Positions 19,465-28,782 of a stretch of 64,000 nt of DNA are shown in pieces. Origin of the DNA: Williamsia soli. GTDB lineage: Bacteria; Actinomycetota; Actinomycetes; Mycobacteriales; Mycobacteriaceae. The position numbers and the translations under genes are program-made. Below the pieces are notes generated by a model that had not been told where the DNA came from, did not search any database, and was given only the letters and a program-made list of their open reading frames with translations. The stretch spans positions 186,001 through 250,000 of the forward strand of contig NZ_JAFRDR010000006.1 in the NCBI RefSeq assembly GCF_017377795.1, written 5' to 3'. The first letter of the stretch is position 1. Each line of letters opens with the position of its first letter.

Positions 19465-20949
19465 ATGGCAGTAACGAGGCACCATGAAATCGTCGTCGTC
19501 GGCGGTGGCTTCTCCGGTTTGGGGACCGCGATCGCACTCAAAAGGGCCGGTTTTCACGACCTGCTCATCATCGACGACGCCGATGGTCCCGGCGGCACCT
19601 GGCAGTGGAACACCTACCCGGGTGTGGCCGTCGACATCCCGTCGTTCAGCTACCAATTTTCGTTCGCCCAGCGATCGACCTGGTCACGCAGCTACGCACC
19701 AGGCCGTGAGCTACGCGTGTACGCCCAGCAGATCGTCGATGAATACAACCTCGCGCCCCACCTGCAGTTCTGCACCCGGGTCCACAAGGCCACGTTCGAC
19801 GCACAGGCCGCGCGCTGGTCGATCTCGACCAGTTCCGGGGATGTCACCGCACGCTGGTTGATTCACGCCGGTGGGCCGCTGAGCCAGCCCAAGCTGCCCG
19901 AGATCGACGGCATGGACACCTTCGAGGGCGCGACGATGCATACCAGCCGATGGAACCACGAGGTGTCCTTGGCGGGTAAACGGGTCGGGATCATCGGCAC
20001 CGGAGCGACGGCGGTACAGGTAATCCCTGAGATCGCACCCGACGTCAAGTATTTGACCGTCTTTCAACGCACCCCTATCTGGTGTCTGCCGAAACCGGAC
20101 TTCCCCCTCGGTCGCGTCGGACGCGCCGGCCTGAAGAAGGTGCCCGGAGTCAGGCAGGCCGCCCGCCTGGCGAGCCAGGCGTTCGTCGAGGTGACGTTCC
20201 CTGTGTTGGCGCATTTCCATCGGTGGGTTCCCGGTACCTTCGCCCTCGAAGTTGCCGCCCGCAAGTATGTCGCCATGCAGGTCCTCGACCCGACCACACG
20301 GAGCAAGCTCACGCCCACCTACGCCCTCGGGTGCAAACGGCCGAGCTTCCACAATTCATATCTGTCGACGTTCAACCGTGACAACGTCGCCCTGGAAACC
20401 AGGTCCATCGAGGCGATCACCCCAAAGGGGATCAGGACTACCGACGGGGTCGAACACGAACTCGACGTACTCATCCTGGCCACAGGTTTCAAGGTCACCG
20501 ACAAGGATGCGTTACCGACCTACCAGCTCACCTCGAACGACGGCACCGACTTGGCCGAGCACTGGGATGCCGAGCGGTTCCACTCCTACCAGGGCGTCAC
20601 GACGGCGGGCTTCCCGAACTTCTTCACCGTCTTCGGCCCCTACGGCTACAACGGCGCCTCCTTCTTCACGCTGGTCGAGAACAGTGCGACTCACATCGTG
20701 CGGGTACTCGACGAAGCTCGCCGCCGCCAAGCCACGTCGGCCGAAGTGACCGCGGCGGCACAGGACAAGTACATGACCTCGATATTGGCGCGCCGCCCGT
20801 TGCAAGTGTTCACCAACCCGACCTGCGCGGGCGCAAACAGCTACTACTTCACCAACAACGGTGATGTGCCCTTCCGGGCATCGACCACACTGGAAGCAGC
20901 GTGGCAGAGCCGGCGGTTCTCCCTTGACGACTACACCTTCGCCAAGTAG
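19465..20949 (+). CDS. Baeyer-Villiger-type flavin monooxygenase
   Basis: This 494-residue FAD/NADPH monooxygenase has an N-terminal FAD fold GGGFSGLGTAIALKRAG, GPGGTWQWNTYPGVAVDIPS, the Baeyer-Villiger fingerprint FEGATMHTSRWNH (F-x-G-x3-HT-x2-W), and the NADPH fold GIIGTGATAVQVIPEI. DVLILATGF marks the end of the core. It would insert oxygen next to a ketone or oxidise a heteroatom in a hydrophobic substrate. It is divergent from the acyl-CoA dehydrogenase and convergent with the MOSC gene, so probably monocistronic. Substrate unknown. Confidence 0.93.
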   Translation: MAVTRHHEIVVVGGGFSGLGTAIALKRAGFHDLLIIDDADGPGGTWQWNTYPGVAVDIPSFSYQFSFAQRSTWSRSYAPGRELRVYAQQIVDEYNLAPHLQFCTRVHKATFDAQAARWSISTSSGDVTARWLIHAGGPLSQPKLPEIDGMDTFEGATMHTSRWNHEVSLAGKRVGIIGTGATAVQVIPEIAPDVKYLTVFQRTPIWCLPKPDFPLGRVGRAGLKKVPGVRQAARLASQAFVEVTFPVLAHFHRWVPGTFALEVAARKYVAMQVLDPTTRSKLTPTYALGCKRPSFHNSYLSTFNRDNVALETRSIEAITPKGIRTTDGVEHELDVLILATGFKVTDKDALPTYQLTSNDGTDLAEHWDAERFHSYQGVTTAGFPNFFTVFGPYGYNGASFFTLVENSATHIVRVLDEARRRQATSAEVTAAAQDKYMTSILARRPLQVFTNPTCAGANSYYFTNNGDVPFRASTTLEAAWQSRRFSLDDYTFAK

Positions 20950-20986
20950 GCAGCGGAACACTCCCCGGGCGATGTCGCGCCAGTCC

Positions 20987-21535
20987 TCAGATCGGCTGGG
21001 CCCGACGGACTTGCTCTGCCACCCGCGCCGGGTCGAGTTCCACATTGCAGGAGATGACTGCCGGCCCGACGCGCAGGACCCCGGATGTCAGCGGTTGCGT
21101 CCGTAGTCCGCCGCGTCCGATCAGTGCTTTGCGGGTACCTTCGCCTGCCATCGTGTCCATCCACACGCAGGGGTGGGCGGGACGTCCGCCGCGGAATCGG
21201 ACTGGCCCGTCGCCGGTGTCGATCTCGAACTCCTCGCCCCTCAGCGGATCGAGTTCCAGTCCACGGACCATGACGTTGCGGCGGGCCACCGCCGGATCGA
21301 CGTCTCCTGCCGCGGCCTCCCAGGCCTCGAGGGCGAGAAAGGTGATGGCCGCCTCGGTGTGCGCCCGGACGCCGAAGAAGCGGTCACCGCGAATGCCCTT
21401 GTTCGCGGTGATCTCGACGACGTCGGGTGTCTGCGTCGTGACGTCGGCCGCCGGTCCGTCCTTCGCCCGGCCGAAGTAGGCGTGGGCAGGGGACACCAGG
21501 AGCGACACGATGTCGAAGTGGTATTCGCGATCCAT
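20987..21535 (-). CDS. MOSC domain-containing protein
   Basis: This 182-residue protein carries a MOSC (molybdenum cofactor sulfurase C-terminal) fold. The pattern begins IVSLLVSPAHAYFGR, continues with NKGIRGDRFFGVR and PAVARRNVMVRGLELDPL, and has a cysteine in RPAHPCVWMDTMAG. Family members bind molybdenum cofactor or carry sulfur. The ATG at 21535 gives the usual length; the open frame extends upstream without similarity. Substrate and partner unknown. It follows the DapB-like gene on the same strand after 28 bases, so co-transcription is possible. Confidence 0.85.
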   Translation of the reverse strand: MDREYHFDIVSLLVSPAHAYFGRAKDGPAADVTTQTPDVVEITANKGIRGDRFFGVRAHTEAAITFLALEAWEAAAGDVDPAVARRNVMVRGLELDPLRGEEFEIDTGDGPVRFRGGRPAHPCVWMDTMAGEGTRKALIGRGGLRTQPLTSGVLRVGPAVISCNVELDPARVAEQVRRAQPI

Positions 21536-21563
21536 CCCATTACCCTGGCACGCGAGTGGCGGA

Positions 21564-22637
21564 TCAGCCGACGTAGAGGCCTTTACCGGTGACGAGGGGC
21601 AAGTCCAGGGTGGTGCGGATCCCGGGTGGCGCTGCGATGACGGCCGGTATGGCGTTGACGATGCGACCGGCGGCGGCCACGATCGCCGCATGGTTGTGGT
21701 CGCCCTTGACGCTGGTCGGGCAGATGTCGACGGCGTAGTTGGGTTCGCCGATGATCTCCACGCGGTACGAACCACCTTCTTGCGCGGGCCGCGCCCAGTC
21801 CGGGCGCAGGTCGTCGCGCAGTCGGGTGACGTGCTCGACGACGATCGCGGAGTGTCCCCTGACCTTTCCGTGGATCTCGAATCGCATGGCGGCAACGGTG
21901 CCCTTCTCGATTCTTCCCACTGCGACATCGAAACTTTCGGGGGCAGGTTCCAATTCGAAGTTCTCGGTGATCTCGTCGACCTCGATACCGAGACCGGCCG
22001 CGAGTTGCCGAATCGTTGTGCCCCAGGTGAACCCGAGAATGCCGGGTTGGAAGAGGATCGGTAAGTCGTCGAGGGGTTTGCCGAACCCCATGACGTCGAA
22101 CATCACGGTGGCGCCATCGTAAGTGGCGTAGTCGGCGATCTCCATGACGCGGATCTGTTCCACGCGCTGACACGTCCCCGCCAGTGCGAGTGGGATCAGA
22201 TCGTTGGCGAAACCTGGATCGACGCCCGTGATGAAGATACTGACGTCGCCCGTGTGGGCCGAGGCCTCGACCCGATCGATGTTCTTGTCGGGCAACAGCT
22301 GCCAGGGGAATTGCAAGATAACGGGCGACGAGCCGACCACATCGACTCCGGCTTCCAGAATCTTCTGACAATCCCTGAGCGCATCGCCGGTACGGATGTC
22401 GCCCATGGCGCAGTAGACGACGCAGTCGGGTTTCGTCGCCAGCACCGCGTCGATGTCGCCGACTGCAGTGACGCCGGTGGTGACGTCGAGGCCTGCCAGT
22501 TCGCCGGCGTCCTTGCCCACCTTGGATTCCGTGGAAACGCCCACTGCGGTCAGCTGGTAATCCGCGCTCTCGATGAGTTGGGTCAGCGCCAGGCGGCCGA
22601 CGTTGCCGGTGCCGATGAGGGCGACGCGAATCGCCAT
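21564..22637 (-). CDS. NAD(P)H-binding dehydrogenase, DapB-like (diaminopentanoate/amine dehydrogenase type)
   Basis: This 357-residue oxidoreductase has an N-terminal Rossmann fold IRVALIGTGNVGRLALTQLIES, then CVVYCAMGDIRTGDALRDCQKIL, GVDVVGSSPVI, GVDPGFANDLIPLALAG and SVKGDHNHAAIVAAAGRIVNAIPAVI. This family is annotated as dihydrodipicolinate-reductase-like in mycobacteria, is distinct from true DapB, and resembles 2,4-diaminopentanoate dehydrogenase. It lies downstream of the steroid SDR gene with about 60 bases between, so they may share a transcript. The physiological substrate is unknown. Confidence 0.85.
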   Translation of the reverse strand: MAIRVALIGTGNVGRLALTQLIESADYQLTAVGVSTESKVGKDAGELAGLDVTTGVTAVGDIDAVLATKPDCVVYCAMGDIRTGDALRDCQKILEAGVDVVGSSPVILQFPWQLLPDKNIDRVEASAHTGDVSIFITGVDPGFANDLIPLALAGTCQRVEQIRVMEIADYATYDGATVMFDVMGFGKPLDDLPILFQPGILGFTWGTTIRQLAAGLGIEVDEITENFELEPAPESFDVAVGRIEKGTVAAMRFEIHGKVRGHSAIVVEHVTRLRDDLRPDWARPAQEGGSYRVEIIGEPNYAVDICPTSVKGDHNHAAIVAAAGRIVNAIPAVIAAPPGIRTTLDLPLVTGKGLYVG

Positions 22638-22697
22638 GGATTTCTCCTCAGAAGTGTTGCTGTGCAGGGTGTTCGAGCGGGATCGACGCGAAGCAGG

Positions 22698-23438
22698 TCA
22701 CATCGACTTGTGCGGGACGTCTGTGACCAAACCGCCGTCGACGACGAACTCGGTGCCGGTTGCATACGAGGATTCGTCGCTGGCCAGGAACAGCACGAAT
22801 GTGGAGACCTCGCTCGAGTCTCCCGGCCGGCCCAGTGGGATCGTCACCAGGTCGTCCGGGATGTTCTCGGTCATCGGGGTACGAATGAGGCCCGGATGCA
22901 GTGAATTCACGCGGATGTTGTGGGGGGCCAGTTCCAGGGCGACGGACTTGGCCAACCCGCGAACCGCCCATTTCGTCGCGACGTATCCGTGTGCCCAGGG
23001 TGCCCCACGAAGACCTTCGATGGACGAGACGTTGATGATGGAACCGCTTCCGGCGGCGATCATGGCGTCGGTCGACGCCTGGATCCCGTAGAACGTGCCG
23101 GTGAGATTCACATCGATGATCTTGTGCCATTTGTCGTGCTTGAACTTCTGGATCGAACTGCCGTTCGCGATACCTGCGTTGTTGACGAGCACATTCAGCG
23201 AGCCGAAATCCTCGACGGCGACCCCGACCGCGGCCTGCCACTGGTCGAACTGTGACACGTCCAGGTGGACGTATCGCGCAGAGTCGCCGAGTTCATCGGC
23301 GAGCGCCTGGCCCTTCTCGTCAAGGATGTCCCCGATCACGACCTTGGCGCCTTCGGCGACCAGGAGTCGGGCGTGTGATGCGCCCATCCCCTGAGCCCCG
23401 CCGCTGATGATTGCCACTTTTCCGTCCACTCGTCCCAT
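22698..23438 (-). CDS. fabG3: short-chain dehydrogenase, FabG3-like 3-alpha/20-beta-hydroxysteroid dehydrogenase
   Basis: This 246-residue NAD(P)-dependent SDR closely resembles mycobacterial FabG3 (a 20-beta-hydroxysteroid dehydrogenase). The coenzyme loop is SGGAQGMGASHARLLVAEGA, followed by VLVNNAGIANGSS, and the catalytic serine, tyrosine and lysine lie in IINVSSIEGLRG and HGYVATKWAVRG. RVNSLHPGLIRTPMTENIP and TEFVVDGGLV complete the fold. The ATG at 23438 (MGRVDGKVAIISGG) matches the family start; an ATG ten residues upstream is also in frame. Steroid activity is inferred from similarity. Confidence 0.88.
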   Translation of the reverse strand: MGRVDGKVAIISGGAQGMGASHARLLVAEGAKVVIGDILDEKGQALADELGDSARYVHLDVSQFDQWQAAVGVAVEDFGSLNVLVNNAGIANGSSIQKFKHDKWHKIIDVNLTGTFYGIQASTDAMIAAGSGSIINVSSIEGLRGAPWAHGYVATKWAVRGLAKSVALELAPHNIRVNSLHPGLIRTPMTENIPDDLVTIPLGRPGDSSEVSTFVLFLASDESSYATGTEFVVDGGLVTDVPHKSM

Positions 23439-23540
23439 GGTAGGCACGCTACCTCGACCATCAGACATGTGTCCAGACTCAAGTTTTGTTTGGTGTCCAT
23501 TCGCCGCGGCTTCGGCATCGGTGACGAATCGTAGGACGAG

Positions 23541-24896
23541 CTACGAGGACTTCAGACCAGCAGCACCGGAGCCCCGAGTGCCGAACGCGAGCTCGCGCAG
23601 CCGAACCCAGTCCAGTGGCGTCGGCGGGCGACGTATTCCGGGTCGGTTCCGCGGAACCAGGACCCGCAGTGCGCCTGGTGTGATGGTGCACCGCACGGGA
23701 GTGGAGAACATCAGCGCTTCGCCGTCGACGCCGACCGGGATCTCCGGTGCATCGGCCTCGACCACGACGTCGCCGACGGTGCTCTGGGTCAGTCCCTGTT
23801 GTCGGGTGCGGCGAAGCAGACCGAGGGCGTCTTTGGTGCTGTCGACCGAGATGGTGACCATTCCGAGGACGCCGCGGTCGATCCGCGGCCGATGGCCGAG
23901 TCCTGCGAGATCGTGAGTCTCATAGGGCCCGTTGCTGACCAGCACGGCCTGGGGATTGTCGATCGTCACGTTTCCCGCTCGGACCCGCAGTCCGGCGCCC
24001 CGGTGGTTGCCGATCAGGTCGGGCAGCATCCGCAGCATCGTGCCCCGTTTGTCATCGCGATATTCGGGACTTTGCACCACTTCGGCGTACGCGCCGAACG
24101 ATGCGTTGTTCACGAACGTGCGGCCCTCGATCTCGCCCAGATCGACGCGGATCTCCGTCCCGTCGACCAGCGCATCGAGGCACGTGGCCGGATCGTCGAG
24201 GTCGAGTCCGAGATCGCTTGCAAAGTGATTGCGCGTGCCGGCACTGATCACCAGATACGGGAGGTCGTGTTCGGCAGCGATACCCGCGACGAGTGCCTGT
24301 GTCCCGTCGCCGCCCGCAACTCCGAGTAGATCGGCCCCGCGCTCGACCGCGTCCCGGGTCAGCGCTGCGACGTCGACGATGTCGGCGCCGTCGAGAAGTG
24401 CGACCTCGGCACCGAGCGCCTCAGCTTTTCTCTTCAGGTCGAACGTGCCGACCTTCCCTCCACCGGATCGGGGATTCATCACCAGGAACGCGTGCTCAGG
24501 TGGCGATGAGCCGCGCTCTGGCATTGCTGCGCCGCCATGGTCCCGCCGCAGCGCGGAATGGGCGCAGATCCCGGCGATCATCAGCAAGACGATCGACGTC
24601 AGCACCACCCACAGCAGATTCGCTCGAATGAGTATGCCCAGAAACACAAGTGGGGCAACGACCAGCGCCGCCAGCGACAGCCAACGCGCCACTCCACGAG
24701 TGGACAGGAACCAGAACAGGCCGACGATCGCGATCACCAGCGTGCCCACCGCCCCGATCAGCAGTGTCACCGTGTGTAGGCCCGCGAACACCACGAGGAC
24801 TGCCGCCGTGGCAAATACGGCAAGAAACGCCGCCCGTGCGAACCAGCGGGCGGCAGCCGGCGGCGCGGGGTCCGGGTTGCCGCGGTGGCTGTTCAT
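23541..24896 (-). CDS. membrane-anchored diacylglycerol kinase-type lipid kinase
   Basis: This 451-residue protein has an N-terminal region of several hydrophobic helices (about residues 18-115) and a C-terminal DAGK/sphingosine-kinase-like domain. The kinase part has FLVMNPRSGGGKVG, LLGVAGGDGTQALVAGIAAEH (nucleotide-binding GGDGT), YLVISAGTRNHFASDLGLDLD and FVNNASFGAYAEVVQ. It probably phosphorylates a lipid at the cytoplasmic face of the membrane. The extra N-terminal membrane block is unusual for YegS/DgkB-like enzymes. Lipid substrate unknown. Confidence 0.9.
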   Translation of the reverse strand: MNSHRGNPDPAPPAAARWFARAAFLAVFATAAVLVVFAGLHTVTLLIGAVGTLVIAIVGLFWFLSTRGVARWLSLAALVVAPLVFLGILIRANLLWVVLTSIVLLMIAGICAHSALRRDHGGAAMPERGSSPPEHAFLVMNPRSGGGKVGTFDLKRKAEALGAEVALLDGADIVDVAALTRDAVERGADLLGVAGGDGTQALVAGIAAEHDLPYLVISAGTRNHFASDLGLDLDDPATCLDALVDGTEIRVDLGEIEGRTFVNNASFGAYAEVVQSPEYRDDKRGTMLRMLPDLIGNHRGAGLRVRAGNVTIDNPQAVLVSNGPYETHDLAGLGHRPRIDRGVLGMVTISVDSTKDALGLLRRTRQQGLTQSTVGDVVVEADAPEIPVGVDGEALMFSTPVRCTITPGALRVLVPRNRPGIRRPPTPLDWVRLRELAFGTRGSGAAGLKSS

Positions 24897-24922
24897 CCGA
24901 CGACGGTGCCAGGTGCGGCGTA

Positions 24923-25246
24923 CTACTTGGCTGCCGCTTTACGCGGCCGAGCCCGCCGGGTCGCCTTGGCCGGTGTGGCCGCGGCCGGTTCGGGTGCTGT
25001 GTCGGCGGTCGCGGCAGAAGCTCCGTCGCGCCAACTGATCTCGATCTCGATCTCCGTCTCGTCCCCGTCCACCTCGATCTCGAGCTCGAACTGGACTCGG
25101 TCGGCGACCTCGACGGTGATCGACTCACCGCCGGCCCCCAGGTCCACCTCGGAACCGCCGGCAAGGGCCTTGCCGAGGGCTATGAGTCTGTCGGACACCT
25201 GCTTACGGGTCAGCTCGGACGTCTTCTTGATCTCCAATTTCGGCAT
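24923..25246 (-). CDS. amphi-Trp domain-containing small protein
   Basis: This 107-residue protein starts PKLEIKKTSELTRKQVSDRL, then has alternating acidic and hydrophobic strands (VQFELEIEVDGDETEIEIEI) ending at the single tryptophan of ISWRDG, the pattern that names this family. The tail is Ala/Pro/Lys-rich (ATRRARPRKAAAK) and could bind nucleic acid. Function unknown. The start at 25246 was chosen because the family begins with MPKLE. It lies between a DUF6325-like gene and the lipid kinase, both on the same strand. Confidence 0.8.
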   Translation of the reverse strand: MPKLEIKKTSELTRKQVSDRLIALGKALAGGSEVDLGAGGESITVEVADRVQFELEIEVDGDETEIEIEISWRDGASAATADTAPEPAAATPAKATRRARPRKAAAK

Positions 25247-25467
25247 GATGCGCTCCTGGCTTCTCGTCGATGTACAGATCGGTTTGATGTGAAACATTTT
25301 CTGGCTCGCCGGCTCCGGGCCGGCGATCGCGGTCATGGGCAGGGGAGCTCTGGCGACGACGGATACCCTCGGCGACAACCGCTGCGCCGTCCGTGTTCGT
25401 CCGCTGCCTGATGACAGGGTGCCCGATCACCGCGCGTCTCGTTGCTCTTCCGTGGCGCATCGTCATG

Positions 25468-25923
25468 TCAATCCGCCTCGGAGTGGTCGGCTTCGAGCGT
25501 CGCGACGATCGCTCGGGACGGGATGCGCCCCTGCGCGACGATCTGCGCGGAGACCTGTCGGGCAGATGCTGAAATCGACGCGACGCCGATGTTCTCCCAG
25601 ACGATCACCGCGGCGGTGGCGCCTGATCGGATCGCCCTCGCCAGGTTGTCGATGTCGTCGGCCGCCAGGATCTCGGCCAGTGTCCCTGTGAGTGAGCCCA
25701 ACTCAGAGGCTTCCCCCAGGTCTTCGACCTCGGTCACCGAGATGTCGCCCAGCGCCGACTTCGTGACGATGAGCAGATCGAGCACCCGGATGACGCCGCG
25801 GTCGACGAGGTCCAGCAATGATCGCGTCATGGCAGCGGGGACATTGTGCTCCCCGGCCACGAACTCGACGATCACGTAGTCGACCGGACTCAGTTCGGCG
25901 TAGTCGATCAACCGGACCTCCAT
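25468..25923 (-). CDS. DUF6325/DUF1269-like small protein
   Basis: This 151-residue protein reads SPVDYVIVEFVAGEHNVPA, then DLVDRGVIRVLDLLIVTK, LAEILAADDIDNLARAIRSG, TAAVIVWENIG and an end with QGRIPSRAIVATLEA. This resembles a family of actinobacterial proteins of unknown function often found beside SHOCT-domain proteins in stress regions. Nothing clearly coding lies in 25247-25467. The 192 bases upstream (25924-26115) separate it from the divergent LuxR gene and probably hold both promoters. Confidence 0.75.
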   Translation of the reverse strand: MEVRLIDYAELSPVDYVIVEFVAGEHNVPAAMTRSLLDLVDRGVIRVLDLLIVTKSALGDISVTEVEDLGEASELGSLTGTLAEILAADDIDNLARAIRSGATAAVIVWENIGVASISASARQVSAQIVAQGRIPSRAIVATLEADHSEAD

Positions 25924-26115
25924 GTGCAGTCGTGCACGTCGGCGTGGAGCACTGCGCGCACGTTCGACGGTGAGTGACGCCAGTGTCCCAATCGATGTCT
26001 GGTGCTGTCGTCATCCGTAGGGAATGAGATGTGCGCGCGGGTAAGAAGACTTACTATTGGACCCAGGTGTTCCACGGGAGGGGCCTGGAACAATACCGGA
26101 AGAGGTGGTCAAGAC

Positions 26116-28773
26116 ATGGCCGACCAGTACACCGCTGCATTTCGCTTGCGTACGTCCCGATCGGATCCTCCGCCGGGTTTCGTCGAGCGTCAGCGCCTGA
26201 ACTCGATGCTGAACCGTGGCGCTCGTCGAGCCGTCACCATCGTCTGCGCCGGGCCCGGTTACGGTAAGACCCTTGCGGTCTCGGCCTGGGTCGGGCGCGG
26301 TGATCCTCCGGGTCCGGTTGCTTGGCTGACCGCTGACAGCAGATATGACGTGCAGGGTCTGTGGGCTGACCTGCTGGACGCACTGCGGATTGCCGGAGTC
26401 GTGCCGCAGTCGAGTGTGCTCGCCACCCTGACTCCGGGAGTGCAGTTCGGCGAGCCCGAACTGGACCGGATCGTGGAGGCTCTGATGCATCTGCCGACCC
26501 CGATCGTCGTCGTGCTCGACGATTTCCACCACATCACTGACCCCGCCGCCCTGGACAGCCTCAATCGCGTCGCGGAGTACCGCATTCCGCAATTGCGCCT
26601 GGTGTTGGTCTCCCGCACCGAGCCCGGCCTGCGGCTGTCCAGACTCCGCCTCGTCGATGAGGTCGCCGACATCGATGGCAACGACCTGATGTACACGGCC
26701 GCGGAGACCCGCGAGGTGTGCGCCCGGAGTGGGGTGACCTTCGCCGACGGCGCATTGACCGAGCTCCACAGACGCACGCAGGGCTGGCCGGCAGGACTTC
26801 GGCTGGCGATGATCAGCGTCGGCGAGGCTGCCGGAGCAGTTCCGGCCCTCGAGCACTTCAGCGGCAACAACCGCAGGGTCGCCGAGTATCTGCTGGAGGA
26901 GATACTCGACCGGCTCTCGCCTAGCGACCGCCTGTTCCTTCTTGCCACGAGTGTCGTCGATCAGATGACCGCAGAGCTCGCGCGAGCACTGTCCGGTCGC
27001 GTGGACAGCAGGCAGGTTCTCGAGAACCTGGTGGCACGTAATGCGTTGACAGTGCGACTGTCGGATCGCCCGAACTGGTTCCGCTACCACCCGCTACTCC
27101 GAGAATTGTTGCAGGACAGGCTCTCCTCCGAGAATCCTGACAGTGTCGCCGAACTGAACCGCCGGGCCGCGGACTGGTACGTCGGGAGGAACGAACCGAT
27201 CGATGCGCTGCGCCACTATGCATACGCCCGTGATTGGGCAACAGTGGCAAGAGTTCTCGGTCAGGTCGCCCTGCCGCTGATCCTGACCCCGCAGGCTGCG
27301 GCTCTGGTGTCGGCACTGTCGACCGTGTACGACGACGTGGCGAGGTCACCAACTGCCGAGACCTTGATCGTTGCGTTGGTGTGCGACTATCAGCGACACG
27401 ACTTCGAGTCGATGCAGCGCAATGCCGACGACGCGGCGTTGCTGTTGGATGGGCTGGGCAACCCATTGGCCGACGTGTATCGGGTCATCATCGCCATGGC
27501 GCACACCGTTCATGCCAGGGCGTGGTCGCCGTCACGGCTGGTGGACACCGCGGACGCGTTGGTCGAACTTCTCGATCACGTTCCCCGACAGGAGGTTCCG
27601 GCGTCCGCTGCCTATGCCCTCGTCGCCATCAACAACCGCGCGACGGGACTCGTGCACGAGGGCCACCTCGACCAGGCGCAGATTGCGCTGTCCGCGGTGC
27701 GCACCCAGGGCGGACATCTCGGCATTGGTTTGACGGTGCTCTCGGCCGCATCCTATCTGTCGCTGATCGAGTTCCTGCTGGGTGATCTCGATCAGGCGGA
27801 GACCGAATCGACGGCGTCGTTGGCGGCTGCGGAGAGGCGGGGATGGGCGCGTGAACCCCAGTTGTTGGCCGCCTACGCAGCGGCGGCCCTGGTTCATCTC
27901 GAACGAGGTGAACTGGAGAAGGCCGAGCGGTACATCGACGCGGGCCTGACCGCCAGTACGAGAGGGTCTGACTTCGGTTGCCGGCTTCTCCTGCACGTGG
28001 CCGCCGTCCGCATCGCCGTTGCCCGCCGGGAACCGTCGACGGCACGGACGGCACTCCATCGTCTCGACCTGCTGACGGCGGCGGTTGCGTTGCCAGCCTT
28101 GTTGGCTGCGTGGTCACGCGCGTGCCACGCCGAGGTCGCGATGGCGGCAGGAGAACCCCACAGTGCGCTCGACGTCATCGGCGACCCCGTCGACGAAGTG
28201 GATTATGCGTCGAGCCTGATGCGCATCACACGCGCCAGAGCGCTGCTCGAACTCGCCCGGCCCGCCGCTGCTCTCGATGAGCTTCGTCCGGCAGGTCGGT
28301 TCGCCGAATTTCGGGCACTCGCCGCCGAAGGTGCGCTGCTGGAGGCGACCGCGCAAGGTCATCTTCGGCGCGACAACATAGCCGTCGAAAGGATTGGCGC
28401 GGCGGTGGCGTTGTCCGCGCCGATCGGGTTACGGCGTCCGTTCCTTCTGCAGGATGCGCAGATACCGATTCAGCTGAACCGGTACATCCGCCTCAGCGGC
28501 GACCGCAGCTCGTTCGTCACCGAACTCGCGGGCACCTTCGGTGTCGTCACCGAACAGGCGACGCCGCCGGCGACTGTCTTGCAAGACCTCACCGAACGCG
28601 AACTCGCAGTGCTGAAGTATCTGCCGACCATGCTCAAATCGTCGGAGATAGCAGCTGATCTGTTCGTGTCGGTGAACACCGTGAAGACTCACCAACGCTC
28701 GATCTACCGAAAGTTGGGTGTGTCCAACCGCCGAGAGGCGGTGGAGTCGGCGCGGTATTGGGAGATGCTCTAG
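26116..28773 (+). CDS. LAL-type LuxR-family transcriptional regulator (MalT-like)
   Basis: This 885-residue regulator has an N-terminal ATPase (Walker A AGPGYGKT at residues 45-52; Walker B IVVVLDDFHHI), a long TPR-like central region, and a C-terminal LuxR helix-turn-helix (LTERELAVLKYLPTMLKSSE, then VNTVKTHQRSIYRKLGVSNR). Such proteins are ATP-dependent activators that respond to a small ligand. The ATG at 26116 was chosen because MADQYTAAFRLRTSRSDPP begins the family similarity; the frame is open further upstream. Target genes are unknown: it is divergent from the DUF6325-like gene and convergent with DUF2252. Confidence 0.93.
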   Translation: MADQYTAAFRLRTSRSDPPPGFVERQRLNSMLNRGARRAVTIVCAGPGYGKTLAVSAWVGRGDPPGPVAWLTADSRYDVQGLWADLLDALRIAGVVPQSSVLATLTPGVQFGEPELDRIVEALMHLPTPIVVVLDDFHHITDPAALDSLNRVAEYRIPQLRLVLVSRTEPGLRLSRLRLVDEVADIDGNDLMYTAAETREVCARSGVTFADGALTELHRRTQGWPAGLRLAMISVGEAAGAVPALEHFSGNNRRVAEYLLEEILDRLSPSDRLFLLATSVVDQMTAELARALSGRVDSRQVLENLVARNALTVRLSDRPNWFRYHPLLRELLQDRLSSENPDSVAELNRRAADWYVGRNEPIDALRHYAYARDWATVARVLGQVALPLILTPQAAALVSALSTVYDDVARSPTAETLIVALVCDYQRHDFESMQRNADDAALLLDGLGNPLADVYRVIIAMAHTVHARAWSPSRLVDTADALVELLDHVPRQEVPASAAYALVAINNRATGLVHEGHLDQAQIALSAVRTQGGHLGIGLTVLSAASYLSLIEFLLGDLDQAETESTASLAAAERRGWAREPQLLAAYAAAALVHLERGELEKAERYIDAGLTASTRGSDFGCRLLLHVAAVRIAVARREPSTARTALHRLDLLTAAVALPALLAAWSRACHAEVAMAAGEPHSALDVIGDPVDEVDYASSLMRITRARALLELARPAAALDELRPAGRFAEFRALAAEGALLEATAQGHLRRDNIAVERIGAAVALSAPIGLRRPFLLQDAQIPIQLNRYIRLSGDRSSFVTELAGTFGVVTEQATPPATVLQDLTERELAVLKYLPTMLKSSEIAADLFVSVNTVKTHQRSIYRKLGVSNRREAVESARYWEML

Positions 28774-28782
28774 ACGACAGGG

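Noticed and set aside
25203-25466. Minus-strand frame of 87 codons between the DUF6325-like and amphi-Trp genes
   Set aside because: It overlaps the amphi-Trp gene for about 45 bases, has no recognisable domain and weak codon bias. Probably a chance frame.
25924-26115. Riboswitch ahead of the LuxR gene
   Set aside because: No stable nested stems or known riboswitch signature could be seen by eye.
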